From the NCBI GenBank assembly GCA_030539495.1, contig JAUNRX010000006.1, positions 1-62,652 on the forward strand: a stretch of DNA of 62,652 nt, written 5' to 3'. The notes beneath the pieces are model-generated. The model did not search any database, was not told the DNA's origin, and saw only the letters and a program-made list of their open reading frames with translations. This DNA comes from a bacterium. Its GTDB lineage: Bacteria > Bacillota > Clostridia > Lachnospirales > Lachnospiraceae. The position numbers were made by a program, and so were the translations under genes. Positions within the stretch are counted from its first letter, which is position 1; every line of letters begins with the position of its first letter. Positions 43,597-52,771 of this stretch are shown in pieces.

Positions 43597-44619
43597 ATGG
43601 CGTTTAAAGTAGCAATTGATGCTGGTCATGGCTCAAACACAGCTGGAAAAAGAACCTGTAAGTTCACCAAGGACGTAAAACTCTCCAATGGTACTGTAAT
43701 CAAGAAAGGGCAGCAATACCGGGAACATTATGCAAACGTTATGGTTTCTGACTTTTTAGCAACTGAACTGAAACGTTGCGGAATTTCCGTATATAAATCT
43801 GCTTGGGATGATAAAGATGCAAGTGACGATCCAGATATCTCCTTAAGTACCCGGCAGAAAAATATTAAGGCTGCAAAATGTAATATTTCAGTATCCAATC
43901 ATTTTAATGCGTACGGAACCAATTGGAATAGTGCCCAAGGAATTGGCACGTTCTATCATTCTTCCGTTTATGGCGATTCGAAGAAATTAGCTACAAGTGT
44001 ATACAACCAGATTGTAAAAGGGACTTCACAGAAAAAACGTGGAATTAAACAACAAGCATTCGCCATGGTAAATACTTCACGTCTTGGCGTTAAGGCTGCA
44101 ATCCTAAATGAGTATGCATTTATGACCAATGAACATGAGGCTCAAGACTTAATGGCAAACGTAGAATACTGTAAAGAATGTGCAGTAGAAGTAGCAAAAG
44201 GAATCTGTAACTATGCCGGAATCAAATATGTCCCAGAAGGTAATACTCCACCTGCTCCATCACCAAAACCAACGGGAAAGGTTTCAAAATCTACCATGGT
44301 AAAAGGATTGCAGTCCGCACTAAATAAGGATTACGGAACAAAACTTGACGTTGATGGAAGCTACGGTCCAAAGACAAAGGCTGCATTGGCAGATCACAAT
44401 ATAAAGAGTGGAAGTAAGAAAAACAGTGTTAAATGGCTCCAGACTCGATTGAATGAACTTGGCTATACCGATGGAAACAATAAGAAACTGGATGTCGATG
44501 GTGACTTTGGTTCCAAGACAAAAGCTGCTCTAATCAAGCTTCAAACCAAATTAGGAGCAAGTAAAGACGGTATCTTTGGCACAGGAACCATGGACCGAAT
44601 GATCAAACTTTATAAATAA
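43597..44619 (+). CDS. N-acetylmuramoyl-L-alanine amidase with peptidoglycan-binding repeats
   Basis: A 340-residue enzyme. The Amidase_3 zinc domain (about 4-207) shows VAIDAGHGSNTAGKR, REHYANVMVS, SVSNHFNAYG and AAILNEYAFMTN, giving His, Glu, His and the catalytic Glu. A Pro-rich linker (about 213-228) leads to two peptidoglycan-binding repeats (LDVDGSYGPKTKAAL and LDVDGDFGSKTKAAL). There is no signal peptide, as in phage endolysins and some spore or autolytic amidases. No holin or phage gene is nearby, so a domesticated endolysin is possible. AAGGGAGTG precedes the ATG. Confidence 0.88.
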   Translation: MAFKVAIDAGHGSNTAGKRTCKFTKDVKLSNGTVIKKGQQYREHYANVMVSDFLATELKRCGISVYKSAWDDKDASDDPDISLSTRQKNIKAAKCNISVSNHFNAYGTNWNSAQGIGTFYHSSVYGDSKKLATSVYNQIVKGTSQKKRGIKQQAFAMVNTSRLGVKAAILNEYAFMTNEHEAQDLMANVEYCKECAVEVAKGICNYAGIKYVPEGNTPPAPSPKPTGKVSKSTMVKGLQSALNKDYGTKLDVDGSYGPKTKAALADHNIKSGSKKNSVKWLQTRLNELGYTDGNNKKLDVDGDFGSKTKAALIKLQTKLGASKDGIFGTGTMDRMIKLYK

Positions 44620-44631
44620 CTTACAACAAGA

Positions 44632-44672
44632 AAAAACGCCTGCTATGAATAGTTACATAGCAGGCGTTTGCT
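44632..44672. terminator. Bidirectional terminator
   Basis: AAAACGCCTGCTATG pairs with CATAGCAGGCGTTT around AATAGTTA. An A run on the left and T residues on the right serve both the amidase (plus) and ttcA-like (minus) genes. Confidence 0.9.
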
Positions 44673-44674
44673 TA

Positions 44675-45400
44675 TTATCTTACAAGTTTTGGCCAATCTT
44701 CAAAATTCCCTGTTACGATTGCATGGAACATGCGCTCTTTCACTCCAGGATTTTCATGGTTTAACTGTTTAACCAAGTCTTTGGCATACTGTCTCTTTGT
44801 ATATCCATCGGCTGGGCAAGGGCTCTTGATTACCGGCAAATTATATGCATTTTTAAATCCAATGACATCTTTTTCATTGACATACATAAGAGGTCGAATT
44901 ACGGTGAGTTCCGTACGATCTAAGTAAGTGATTGGAGAGAAGCTGCCTAAGCGACCTTCAAATAATAAGGACATCAATAATGTTTCGATTAAATCGTCCT
45001 TATGATGAGCATAAGCGACTTTATTACAGTTTAATTGCTTGCAGATATCATTAAATGCTCCTTTACGCATTTTTGCGCATAGGGAACATGGATTAGACTC
45101 TTTTCGCTCATTAAATACAATAGGGAAAATTTGCGTTGGAACTACCGTAAAGTTTACGTCTAATTCCTTGCACAGTGCCTCTACCTTGCTAAAGTCCATA
45201 TCTCCGAATCCCAAATCTATTGAAATCGCCTCAATTTCAAAGGACTTTGGATAGAAGCGTCGAAGGTTTGCCATAGCATAGAGCATCGTAAGGCTGTCTT
45301 TTCCGCCACTAATACCAACCGCAATACGGTCCCCTTCTTCAATCATTCCATAATCATCGATTGCACGTCTTGTATAACTTAATAATTGTTGTAATTTCAT
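44675..45400 (-). CDS. ttcA: TtcA-family tRNA thiolation protein
   Basis: A 241-residue cytoplasmic ATP-pyrophosphatase. The PP-loop ISGGKDSLTMLYAM lies near 29-42. NPCSLCAKMRKGAF (CxxC, about 112-125) and a later Cys in IKSPCPADGY are Fe-S ligand candidates, as in TtcA, which makes 2-thiocytidine at tRNA position 32. HHKDDLIETLLMSLLFEGRL is also typical. The ribosome site is GAAAGG on the minus strand. The family contains other thiolases, so C32 as target is likely, not proven. Confidence 0.85.
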   Translation of the reverse strand: MKLQQLLSYTRRAIDDYGMIEEGDRIAVGISGGKDSLTMLYAMANLRRFYPKSFEIEAISIDLGFGDMDFSKVEALCKELDVNFTVVPTQIFPIVFNERKESNPCSLCAKMRKGAFNDICKQLNCNKVAYAHHKDDLIETLLMSLLFEGRLGSFSPITYLDRTELTVIRPLMYVNEKDVIGFKNAYNLPVIKSPCPADGYTKRQYAKDLVKQLNHENPGVKERMFHAIVTGNFEDWPKLVR

Positions 45401-45507
45401 TACGAATACCTTTCTAACCTATAATGCTATAATATAAATAATATTTCGCTATTATAACATAGCAAAGAAATACTTTGCAATGCTGGAGTAGTTTGTTTCT
45501 TTGCTTC

Positions 45508-46431
45508 CTAAATTCCATCTCTGATTAAAAACGTTGTATCATCTAGTATGGTTAATACCTCCTCATTTAATATGACCGTATCCCTAGTCTTGCGATAGCG
45601 TAGCGGTGACATATTCATATGTGTTTTAAATATTTTCTCAAAATATGTCAAACTATCGAAGCCAAGCTGATAGGAAATATCAGATATGCTTAGTGACGTA
45701 TTCTCTAATAAGTTTTTGGCCTTTAGAATTCGATGAATATTCACATACTCTTTAATGGTATAGTTGGTTATCTCCTTAAAAATCCGACATAAATAGTATT
45801 TACTTAAATAGAAGTGTGCTGCGAGTTCATCTAAGGAAATGTTTTGTTCACAGTTTTGGGATAGATAATCACATACCTTATATACATTTTTCACTTTATT
45901 GCTCTCAGATATAGGGGGCTCTATCCGTTCCTCTATGGATAGCTGATGCATTATTTTATATAGCCATGATAATACATTTAAGGTAATCCCAGTCTTATAC
46001 CCTTTTTCCTTATTCGTTAAGGAGAGCCGTATGTCTCTGTATAAGTTTAAAAAGCTGCTCTGCTGATCTTTCGTAAGATGGTATACCCCATAGTTTTGAT
46101 GGAAAAACTGTACTAAGCCAAGTTCAGGATATTGCCGATCAAACTCTTGCATTTGCACTTGGTCAATATATAGAATAACACGATTATAACCATGGTCTTC
46201 ATTGGACCTGGACTTTGTCATATGTATCAGATTGGTATCTATAAGAATTAGATCACCGGATGTAGCAGTATGTTGTCTATTATTAAAGAAAAATTGGCGT
46301 TCCCCTTCAATAATATAAAAGAGCTCATATTGTGAGTGAAAGTGTTTTACTTTCATATTATATTGTCCTAAGCGTACAATTTGTTCAATCGATATTCCAT
46401 CTATTTTTCCGCAAAAAGTAATCTTGTTCAT
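45508..46431 (-). CDS. AraC-family regulator with cupin sensor
   Basis: A 307-residue regulator. The N-terminal cupin (about 25-110) includes HFHSQYELFYIIEGERQFFF. The C-terminal double helix-turn-helix (about 200-292) has SLDELAAHFYLSKYYLCRIF and SISDISYQLGFDSLTYFEKI. It is divergent from the TRAP-GH105 operon and is therefore its likely activator, sensing a pectin-derived sugar. A perfect palindrome at 46564-46581 in the shared region is a possible site. The ribosome site is weak on the minus strand. Confidence 0.9.
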   Translation of the reverse strand: MNKITFCGKIDGISIEQIVRLGQYNMKVKHFHSQYELFYIIEGERQFFFNNRQHTATSGDLILIDTNLIHMTKSRSNEDHGYNRVILYIDQVQMQEFDRQYPELGLVQFFHQNYGVYHLTKDQQSSFLNLYRDIRLSLTNKEKGYKTGITLNVLSWLYKIMHQLSIEERIEPPISESNKVKNVYKVCDYLSQNCEQNISLDELAAHFYLSKYYLCRIFKEITNYTIKEYVNIHRILKAKNLLENTSLSISDISYQLGFDSLTYFEKIFKTHMNMSPLRYRKTRDTVILNEEVLTILDDTTFLIRDGI

Positions 46432-46563
46432 CTAATTCATCCTATTCTTTAGAGAGTTTCTTGTTGGTATACTCTCATTATAACAAATTCTATTAAAAAA
46501 AGCACTTTCTATTATAGGGCAATATAGTTTGAAAATGGTTAAAATACTGCAAGATAGGATTAG

Positions 46564-46581
46564 AATTGTATTCCTACAATT
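46564..46581. promoter_or_regulatory. Candidate operator of the TRAP-GH105 operon
   Basis: AATTGTA (46564-46570), spacer TTCC, TACAATT (46575-46581): a perfect 7-bp inverted repeat, 52 bases before the dctP start, between that gene and the divergent AraC gene. Confidence 0.45.
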
Positions 46582-46632
46582 GATAAAATGGACACATCAA
46601 ATAGATAATATTTACTCGAAAGGAGCAGAAAT

Positions 46633-47658
46633 ATGAAATCTTATAAAAAAATATGCGGCATTGTAGTAGTTGCGGCATGTGTTGCCGTTGTCGGTTTTAC
46701 ATTTGGCAAAGTACGAGGAGTAGATGCAAGCAGCAAAATCGTCCTCCGACTTGCACATAATCAGGCTGCTGGTTCGGAAATAGCAGGATCCATCGCAAAG
46801 ATTACGGACTATGTAAATGAAGATAGCAAGGGAAACATGGAAGTAAAGATTTATGCCAGTGGTGTCTTAGGTTCAGAGAAAGACGAGTGTGAAATGGTTC
46901 AGGCAGGGATATTGGATATGGCCAAAGTAAGTTCAAATACATTAGGACAGTTCAATGACAAATACTCCATTTTTGCAGTTCCTTATTTATTTAAAAATCA
47001 AGAGCATTACTATACGGCAATGGAGAAGAGCGAAGAAGTAAAAAAATTATTCGCCTCTACCGAAAAAGATGGCTATATCGCCATTGGATATTATGCAAAT
47101 GGTGCTAGAAACTTCTATCTAAAAAAAGACATTGCCTGTACCGAACCTTCTGTATTAAAAGGACTTAAGATCCGTTCCATGCCAAGTTCCACTTCCATGG
47201 ATATGATTGAATGTATGGGCGGTACACCAGTTCCTATGGCAGGAAGTGAAACATATGCCTCCCTTCAACAAGGAATAGTAGATGCTGCTGAAAATACCGA
47301 GTTAGCACTTACTGTCGATGGTCATCAGGATTTAGTGAAATCTTATACATACACAGAACATCAATTTTCTCCTGACATCTTTATTGTAAGTACAAAAATG
47401 TGGAATAGTCTTACCGATGAAGAAAGACAATCTCTTATCACTGGATTAGAAAAAACAAATGAAAACTTCAAAAGCCTTTACAGTGGTATGATGGAAGCTG
47501 CAATAAAAGAAGCAGAATCAAAAGGCGTTAAAGTATACCGTGATATTGATAAAAGTAAATTTATCGAAGCCGTTCAACCAATTCATAAAGCATTCTGTGA
47601 AAAGGGAAGCGATTATGAGACCTTATATAAGGATATTGAAAGCTATGCAAAAAACTAG
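46633..47658 (+). CDS. dctP: TRAP transporter substrate-binding protein
   Basis: A 341-residue exported protein: a signal segment (about 5-27; no lipobox Cys, so probably membrane-anchored) and a DctP-type domain. LRLAHNQAAGSEIAG starts the fold; YYANGARNFYLKKDI and GLKIRSMPSSTSMDMIECMG contain the Arg that binds the substrate carboxylate. With the next two genes it forms a Na+-driven importer for acidic sugars. The GH105 gene behind it suggests an unsaturated galacturonide or rhamnogalacturonan fragment. GAAAGGAGC precedes the ATG. Confidence 0.92.
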   Translation: MKSYKKICGIVVVAACVAVVGFTFGKVRGVDASSKIVLRLAHNQAAGSEIAGSIAKITDYVNEDSKGNMEVKIYASGVLGSEKDECEMVQAGILDMAKVSSNTLGQFNDKYSIFAVPYLFKNQEHYYTAMEKSEEVKKLFASTEKDGYIAIGYYANGARNFYLKKDIACTEPSVLKGLKIRSMPSSTSMDMIECMGGTPVPMAGSETYASLQQGIVDAAENTELALTVDGHQDLVKSYTYTEHQFSPDIFIVSTKMWNSLTDEERQSLITGLEKTNENFKSLYSGMMEAAIKEAESKGVKVYRDIDKSKFIEAVQPIHKAFCEKGSDYETLYKDIESYAKN

Positions 47659-47672
47659 AGGAGGACAAGGCT

Positions 47673-48140
47673 ATGAAGACATTAAATAAAGTAGTCGAAG
47701 TAATCTTAGACATTTTTATAGCAGGAATGGTACTAGGATGCTGTTGGCAAGTTATTACACGATTTATTCTACATAATCCAAGTAAATATACAGAGGAACT
47801 TTTAAGGTACATGTTAATCTGGGTAACTATGCTTGGCGTTCCTTATGCATACGGAAAGAATAGACATTTATCCATTAATCTTATGGTTAAAAAGTTTACT
47901 CCTAAAAATGAGTTACGAATGAAACTCTTCATTGAATTACTCGTGATGGCCTTAAGCATATTCGTTATGATTATTGGTGGTATTAAGGTAACTCTGAATT
48001 CTGCTGGTCAGATTTCACCTGCAATCCAAATTCCAATGCAGATTTACTATATATGTGTACCAATCTGTGGCATACTGATGGTCATTTATGGCGTTAACAG
48101 AATACTTGCAATCATAAAAGCACTTAAGGAGGGACAATAG
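47673..48140 (+). CDS. dctQ: TRAP transporter small permease
   Basis: A 155-residue protein with four hydrophobic segments; YTEELLRYMLIWVTMLGVPY (about 37-56) and GKNRHLSINLMVKK are DctQ hallmarks. GAGGAGGAC precedes the ATG and the gene lies 14 bases after dctP. It pairs with the large permease one base downstream. Its role is structural or substrate coupling within the TRAP complex. Confidence 0.92.
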   Translation: MKTLNKVVEVILDIFIAGMVLGCCWQVITRFILHNPSKYTEELLRYMLIWVTMLGVPYAYGKNRHLSINLMVKKFTPKNELRMKLFIELLVMALSIFVMIIGGIKVTLNSAGQISPAIQIPMQIYYICVPICGILMVIYGVNRILAIIKALKEGQ

Positions 48141-48141
48141 T

Positions 48142-49446
48142 ATGGAATTACAGGCAGCAATCGTTTTAGTCATTATCTTCTTCTTGTTACTGGCATTTAG
48201 CGTACCTGTTTCATTTAGTATTATTACAGCTTCATTAGTTACCTTGATCATGTTTTTAACACCTGAATTCGGTATTTTCATCTCCGCACAAAAACTGGTA
48301 ACTGGCATCGATAGCTTCACATTGCTTGCAGTACCTTTCTTTATCCTAGCCGGTCTATTGATGAGTAGCGGTGGTATAGCAAGACGACTGATTAACTTGG
48401 CGATGCTCATTCTTGGTAAAGTACCGGGTTCCCTTGCAATGACAAATATCGCAGGTAACGCAATGTTTGGTTCTATTTCCGGATCTGGTATTGCGGCAGC
48501 AACTGCAATCGGTGGAGTTATGAACCCACTGGAAGAAGAAAACGGTTATAACAAAGCATTTTCAGCGGCAGTAAATATTGCATCTGCGCCAGTAGGACAA
48601 TTAATCCCACCGACTGCTTCGTTTATTATTTTTTCAGCAGCAAGTGGAGGCGTATCCGTTGCAGCATTGCTTATGGCAGGCTGGATCCCTGGATTACTTT
48701 GGGCAGCACTCTGTATGATCGTTGTTTTTTTATACGGTAAAAAACACGGTTATGTAGTAAAACGAGATCATCTTACAGCCAAAGTCGTACTAAAGACTAT
48801 TTGGGACGCAATTCCAAGCCTTTTCCTTATCGTAATCATTATCGGTGGTATCTTATCCGGCTACTTTACCCCAACAGAAGCTTCTGGTGTGGCTGTAGTC
48901 TATGCCTTCCTCTTATCTGTATTTATCTATAAGAGCATTAAGATAAAGGATCTTCCACAGATCTTAACCGATACTGCAACTATGACAGCGATTGTTATGC
49001 TAATTATTGGAGCATCCTCGGTCTTATCCTTTGTATTGTCCTTTACCGGACTTCCACAAGCAATTAGTAAAGCATTACTTGGTGTCTCCGACAATCCTAT
49101 CATTATTCTGATAATCATCAATATTACCTTACTTATTGTCGGAACCTTTATGGATATGGCTCCTGCATTACTAATCTTTACTCCTATCTTCCTTCCAGTC
49201 GTGAAGAACCTTGGAATGGATCCAATTCAGTTCGGTGTTATGATGGTTATGAACCTTTCCATCGGAACGATTACTCCGCCGGTAGGAAGTGTATTATTTG
49301 TAGGATGCAGCGTCTCCGATCTGCAGGTAGAAGACGTCATTCAAAAACTATTACCATTTTTCGCAGTCATCATTATTGCATTACTATTAGTTACATTCAT
49401 TCCTGCATTCAGTATGTGGTTACCAGAAATTTGTGGACTTTTATAA
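48142..49446 (+). CDS. dctM: TRAP transporter large permease
   Basis: A 434-residue membrane protein with about 12 hydrophobic segments. GNAMFGSISGSGIAAATAIG (about 111-130), GQLIPPTASFIIFSA and TITPPVGSVLFVG are the conserved re-entrant loops that bind Na+ and substrate in DctM. It begins one base after dctQ. It forms the transport channel for the acid sugar delivered by DctP. Confidence 0.93.
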   Translation: MELQAAIVLVIIFFLLLAFSVPVSFSIITASLVTLIMFLTPEFGIFISAQKLVTGIDSFTLLAVPFFILAGLLMSSGGIARRLINLAMLILGKVPGSLAMTNIAGNAMFGSISGSGIAAATAIGGVMNPLEEENGYNKAFSAAVNIASAPVGQLIPPTASFIIFSAASGGVSVAALLMAGWIPGLLWAALCMIVVFLYGKKHGYVVKRDHLTAKVVLKTIWDAIPSLFLIVIIIGGILSGYFTPTEASGVAVVYAFLLSVFIYKSIKIKDLPQILTDTATMTAIVMLIIGASSVLSFVLSFTGLPQAISKALLGVSDNPIIILIIINITLLIVGTFMDMAPALLIFTPIFLPVVKNLGMDPIQFGVMMVMNLSIGTITPPVGSVLFVGCSVSDLQVEDVIQKLLPFFAVIIIALLLVTFIPAFSMWLPEICGLL

Positions 49447-49464
49447 TAAAGTGAGGGATAAAAT

Positions 49465-50598
49465 ATGGGAATTCAAAATAATCAAAAGAAAGAAGTAGAA
49501 GAAAAACTAGCACTTGTAATTGAAAAGCTTATGAACCTTGGCGCTCCTGAAAATGATGAAGAATTAAAAAAGGGCGGAGAGGCGATTGGATTTTTCAAAC
49601 GTGATTTTGGAATTAAAGAATGGGACTGGCCACAAGGCGTAGGATTATATGGTTTGTTAAAAATCATGAAATATAGGAATACAACGGATTACAAGGACTT
49701 TTTATATCAATGGTTTAAAGAGAATATGGAGGAAGGTCTTCCCTCCAGAAATATCAATACAACGACTCCATTATTGACCTTAGTTGAATTTAACGAATGC
49801 TGCCAAGACAAAGAATTTGAAAAGCTCTGTCTTTCATGGGCAGACTGGCTGATGAACTGCCTGCCAAGAACAAAAGAAAGAGGCTTCCAACATGTGACCA
49901 GTGCAAATGGTGATCGTCAAGGAGTTCGTTTGAATGAGAATGAAATGTGGATTGATACCATTTTCATGACTGTACTCTTCTTAAACCGAATGGGACAGAA
50001 GTACCAGCGCCAAGACTGGATTGACGAATCTATTCATCAAGTACTTATGCATATCAAGTATCTTTATGACAATAAAACTGGCTTATTCTATCATGGTTGG
50101 ACTTTCAATGAGAGAACTAACTTTGGCGGCATCTTTTGGTGCCGAGGCAACAGCTGGTTTACACTTGGAATTCTCGACTACATTGATATGTTCAAAGGTA
50201 CATTGAATGCAGGTGTAAAAGAATTTATTCTGGATACGTATAAGGCACAAGTAGAGGCTCTAAAAAAACTCCAAAGTAAAAGCGGGTTATGGCATACGGT
50301 ACTGGACGATCCAACCAGTTATGAAGAAGTATCCGGAAGTGCTGCAATCACTGCAGGAATTCTAAAAGGGATACGCTATGGCATTCTGGATGACTCCTAT
50401 TTAGAGCCAGCACATCGTGCAGTAAATGCAATTCTTAAGAATATTGACAAAGATGGCACGGTATTAAATGTTTCAGGTGGTACTGGAATGGGATATGATG
50501 CAACACATTATAAGAATATTCTAATTGCTCCAATGGCATATGGACAATCCTTAACAATCCTTGCACTTGCAGAAGCATTGCTGCACTTAGAAGATTAA
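49465..50598 (+). CDS. GH105/GH88 unsaturated rhamnogalacturonyl hydrolase
   Basis: A 377-residue cytoplasmic enzyme with the (alpha/alpha)6-barrel pattern of YteR-like hydrolases: EMWIDTIFMTVLFLNRMG (about 151-168, with the catalytic Asp), GLFYHGWTFNERTNFGGIFW (about 206-225), GNSWFTLGILDYID and SGSAAITAGILKGIRYGIL. It removes the 4,5-unsaturated uronic acid left by lyases on short pectin fragments. It lies 18 bases behind dctM, so uptake and cleavage are one operon. GTGAGGGA precedes the ATG. Confidence 0.92.
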   Translation: MGIQNNQKKEVEEKLALVIEKLMNLGAPENDEELKKGGEAIGFFKRDFGIKEWDWPQGVGLYGLLKIMKYRNTTDYKDFLYQWFKENMEEGLPSRNINTTTPLLTLVEFNECCQDKEFEKLCLSWADWLMNCLPRTKERGFQHVTSANGDRQGVRLNENEMWIDTIFMTVLFLNRMGQKYQRQDWIDESIHQVLMHIKYLYDNKTGLFYHGWTFNERTNFGGIFWCRGNSWFTLGILDYIDMFKGTLNAGVKEFILDTYKAQVEALKKLQSKSGLWHTVLDDPTSYEEVSGSAAITAGILKGIRYGILDDSYLEPAHRAVNAILKNIDKDGTVLNVSGGTGMGYDATHYKNILIAPMAYGQSLTILALAEALLHLED

Positions 50599-50751
50599 TA
50601 AGGCATACATAAAAAGACAATTTCTTACTAAAATTTTTGTAAAATCATTCAAAATATTCTTTACAAATGTCATTTTTAATGTTACAATGTCAATCCCCCT
50701 TAAAAAGTAAATACTTTCATGGGAAATATAGAGTGAATCGGGGAATAAGTA

Positions 50752-51186
50752 ATGATCAATCAAAAAGAATTAATTGAAAAAGCATTTGATGCACAGAAAT
50801 ACTGTTACACACCATATTCAAACTTTAATGTAGGAGCTGCTTTACTTTGCGCAGATGGAACAATCTATCAAGGATGCAATATTGAAAATGCAGCATATTC
50901 TCCAACAAACTGTGCAGAAAGAACAGCAATCTTTAAAGCAGTTTCTGAAGGCCAAAGAGATTTCGTTGCAATCGCGATTGTAGGAAATAAGGCGGGATTA
51001 CAACCAGGAGAAGGAGACTATTGTGCTCCATGTGCCGTTTGCCGTCAGGTTATGGCTGAATTTTGTGAATTAGATACCTTTAAAATAATCATTGCCAAAA
51101 GTACGGAAGATTATTTAGAGCATACCCTAGGAGAACTCCTTCCTTTAGCATTTACAGGAAAAGACCTAGAAGATAAAAATAACTAA
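50752..51186 (+). CDS. cdd: Cytidine deaminase
   Basis: A 144-residue zinc enzyme converting cytidine and deoxycytidine to uridines for pyrimidine salvage. The zinc-site motifs are C54-A-E56 (TNCAERTAIF) and C94-AV-C97 (CAPCAVCRQV); E56 is the proton shuttle. YSNFNVGAALL and GCNIENAAY bind the ribose. The length fits the homotetrameric type. The ribosome site is modest (CGGGGAATAAGTA). Stand-alone gene with its own promoter region and a long hairpin after it. Confidence 0.95.
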   Translation: MINQKELIEKAFDAQKYCYTPYSNFNVGAALLCADGTIYQGCNIENAAYSPTNCAERTAIFKAVSEGQRDFVAIAIVGNKAGLQPGEGDYCAPCAVCRQVMAEFCELDTFKIIIAKSTEDYLEHTLGELLPLAFTGKDLEDKNN

Positions 51187-51194
51187 ACTAAATC

Positions 51195-51267
51195 GTTTAT
51201 CATAAAACAGTGGAAACAATAGAGTATATTCTATTGTTTTTACTGCTTTATGATAAACTTTAACATT
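51195..51267 (+). terminator. Long terminator-like hairpin after cdd
   Basis: TTTATCATAAAACAGT pairs with ACTGCTTTATGATAAA (about 51196-51266), with AAACAATAGA/TCTATTGTTT inside. A very long stem with few mismatches that should stop transcription. Confidence 0.75.
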
Positions 51268-51334
51268 CCCCGATTGATTGACTCCCTTTTTCTATACTGG
51301 TATAATTTTTTATAGATAAAGGGAGGTGATTTCC

Positions 51335-52312
51335 ACGAAAAAACGGTTTATAAACTTTGTACATACTTTTGGGAACATATTATTATCTTGCATATTCTGT
51401 GTTGTCTTAGGATATATCATTTGCGATGTGATCCATCTAAACAGCACTCTTTTTACAACCATGATTTCAGCTGCAGCAATCCTACTGATTTCTATCTTTA
51501 TCATGTTCTATTATCATTATGAATATAATCGAATTGGTATAGAAAAAAGAAGAAGCTTCAAATACCTGAAGTATTTTTACTGGGGCGTTAGCTTTTTACT
51601 CTTTCTCCTCTATATGAAAACCGTATATGGAAAGTTTTTAACTACATATGAAAAGAATATATTGGGCATCGATCAAGGTCAGTATATTATCCTAGTAAAC
51701 TTCATCCTGTTTTTCCTCTTTGCCTATTTGCTTTTACAGCTAATTGCCGGTGGCTTCCGAATTAAGAATATCGGCAAGGATGGCATTGAGTTAGAACGAG
51801 TGATTGAAGACAACAGTATTGAAAAGATTCAGAATAATGCCGAAGTGGTTTCTGCAATTTATAGCGAGCTTGGGGAGTTGGATAAGGTGGTCGATTATCT
51901 ATTCACCATCAATAAACTGCACCAAGACATTAGCGAGCCGGAGTATTTAAATGTCCTACAGTTGTTGTTGAGTTCACTCGTAGATGGAAGGAAGGACATT
52001 CAAATAACGCTTTACGATGCAGCCGCCTATCAGGACTACTTAAATGCAGAAGTTGGTTTGTCGAATCAAGAAATAAATTTTTTGAACTATAAGTATACAA
52101 AATATGGTATAATCAAAGTTGAAAATGGACTACATATACGATATGATTATGCGCCATTTCATGGGTTTGCAACAGAGCAGACGAAATATTGCTATATTGT
52201 GATTGGATTTAACGAGATTTATGATATTGAGATTGGAAAGCTGGTTTATGCGTATATCAAGGTATTTGAGGCCTTATACTCCAAGTATATCTTGATCAGT
52301 GATTTGAGCTAG
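51335..52312 (+). CDS. Four-helix membrane protein with cytoplasmic domain; apparent ACG start
   Basis: About 325 residues of unknown function. Four hydrophobic segments (roughly 10-30, 37-55, 75-95 and 110-135) are followed by a cytoplasmic domain (about 145-325) with LERVIEDNSIEKIQNN and GFATEQTKYCYIVIGF, perhaps GAF-like. The site GGGAGGTGAT (51321-51330) is too close to the GTG at 51326, which lies within it. Optimal spacing points to ACG at 51335. The next ATG is about 42 codons on and would remove the first helix. A sequence error (ATG read as ACG) would explain it too. Confidence 0.65.
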   Translation, partial: TKKRFINFVHTFGNILLSCIFCVVLGYIICDVIHLNSTLFTTMISAAAILLISIFIMFYYHYEYNRIGIEKRRSFKYLKYFYWGVSFLLFLLYMKTVYGKFLTTYEKNILGIDQGQYIILVNFILFFLFAYLLLQLIAGGFRIKNIGKDGIELERVIEDNSIEKIQNNAEVVSAIYSELGELDKVVDYLFTINKLHQDISEPEYLNVLQLLLSSLVDGRKDIQITLYDAAAYQDYLNAEVGLSNQEINFLNYKYTKYGIIKVENGLHIRYDYAPFHGFATEQTKYCYIVIGFNEIYDIEIGKLVYAYIKVFEALYSKYILISDLS

Positions 52313-52336
52313 CCTTACATTTAAGGAGGTGATCCT

Positions 52337-52516
52337 ATGAGGATAACTACTTTTGATCGTCTTTCACAAGCCTATAGTCAGCCCGATAAAGAAGAGATGT
52401 CTATCAAACGGGAGTACATAGTTTCAGGCAAGATCCCCAAAGCATTGGGAAACAGTCTAGTCGAGCAAATTAGGAGCAGCAACAATGACATCCGAACGAA
52501 AGCATATTATAAATAA
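52337..52516 (+). CDS. Small hypothetical protein
   Basis: A 59-residue hydrophilic protein (MRITTFDRLSQAYS start, IRTKAYYK end) with an excellent ribosome site, AAGGAGGTGATCCT, directly before the ATG. It lies 24 bases after the membrane protein gene, so probably the same operon. It contains KREYIVSGK, echoed by PREYVVPNN in the next small protein. No family is recognised. Confidence 0.65.
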   Translation: MRITTFDRLSQAYSQPDKEEMSIKREYIVSGKIPKALGNSLVEQIRSSNNDIRTKAYYK

Positions 52517-52582
52517 AGGTCTCTCATTATGAATAGTAGCGTTTCCAAATGACTAGAATAGGATATAGAAATAGGAGTTTGG

Positions 52583-52771
52583 ATGGATGATATGTTAATC
52601 GATATTCAAAAACAGTTTGAGACTCTTGCTACGAAGAGTGCCCCTGAACAAAGAACCAATACGATTCCTCGGGAATACGTAGTACCTAATAATGAAATAA
52701 AGATAGACGGACAAGGAATACTGCAACGTATGCTAGAATCCTATCAGCAAACCAAAAGACCTCCATTGTGA
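52583..52771 (+). CDS. Small hypothetical protein
   Basis: A 62-residue hydrophilic protein (MDDMLIDIQKQF start). AGGAGT precedes ATG 52583 closely; ATG 52592 in the same frame is an alternative. It shares an REYVV motif and size with the protein at 52337. Its last five codons form the left arm of the terminator stem. It probably closes the operon begun at 51335. Function unknown. Confidence 0.65.
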   Translation: MDDMLIDIQKQFETLATKSAPEQRTNTIPREYVVPNNEIKIDGQGILQRMLESYQQTKRPPL

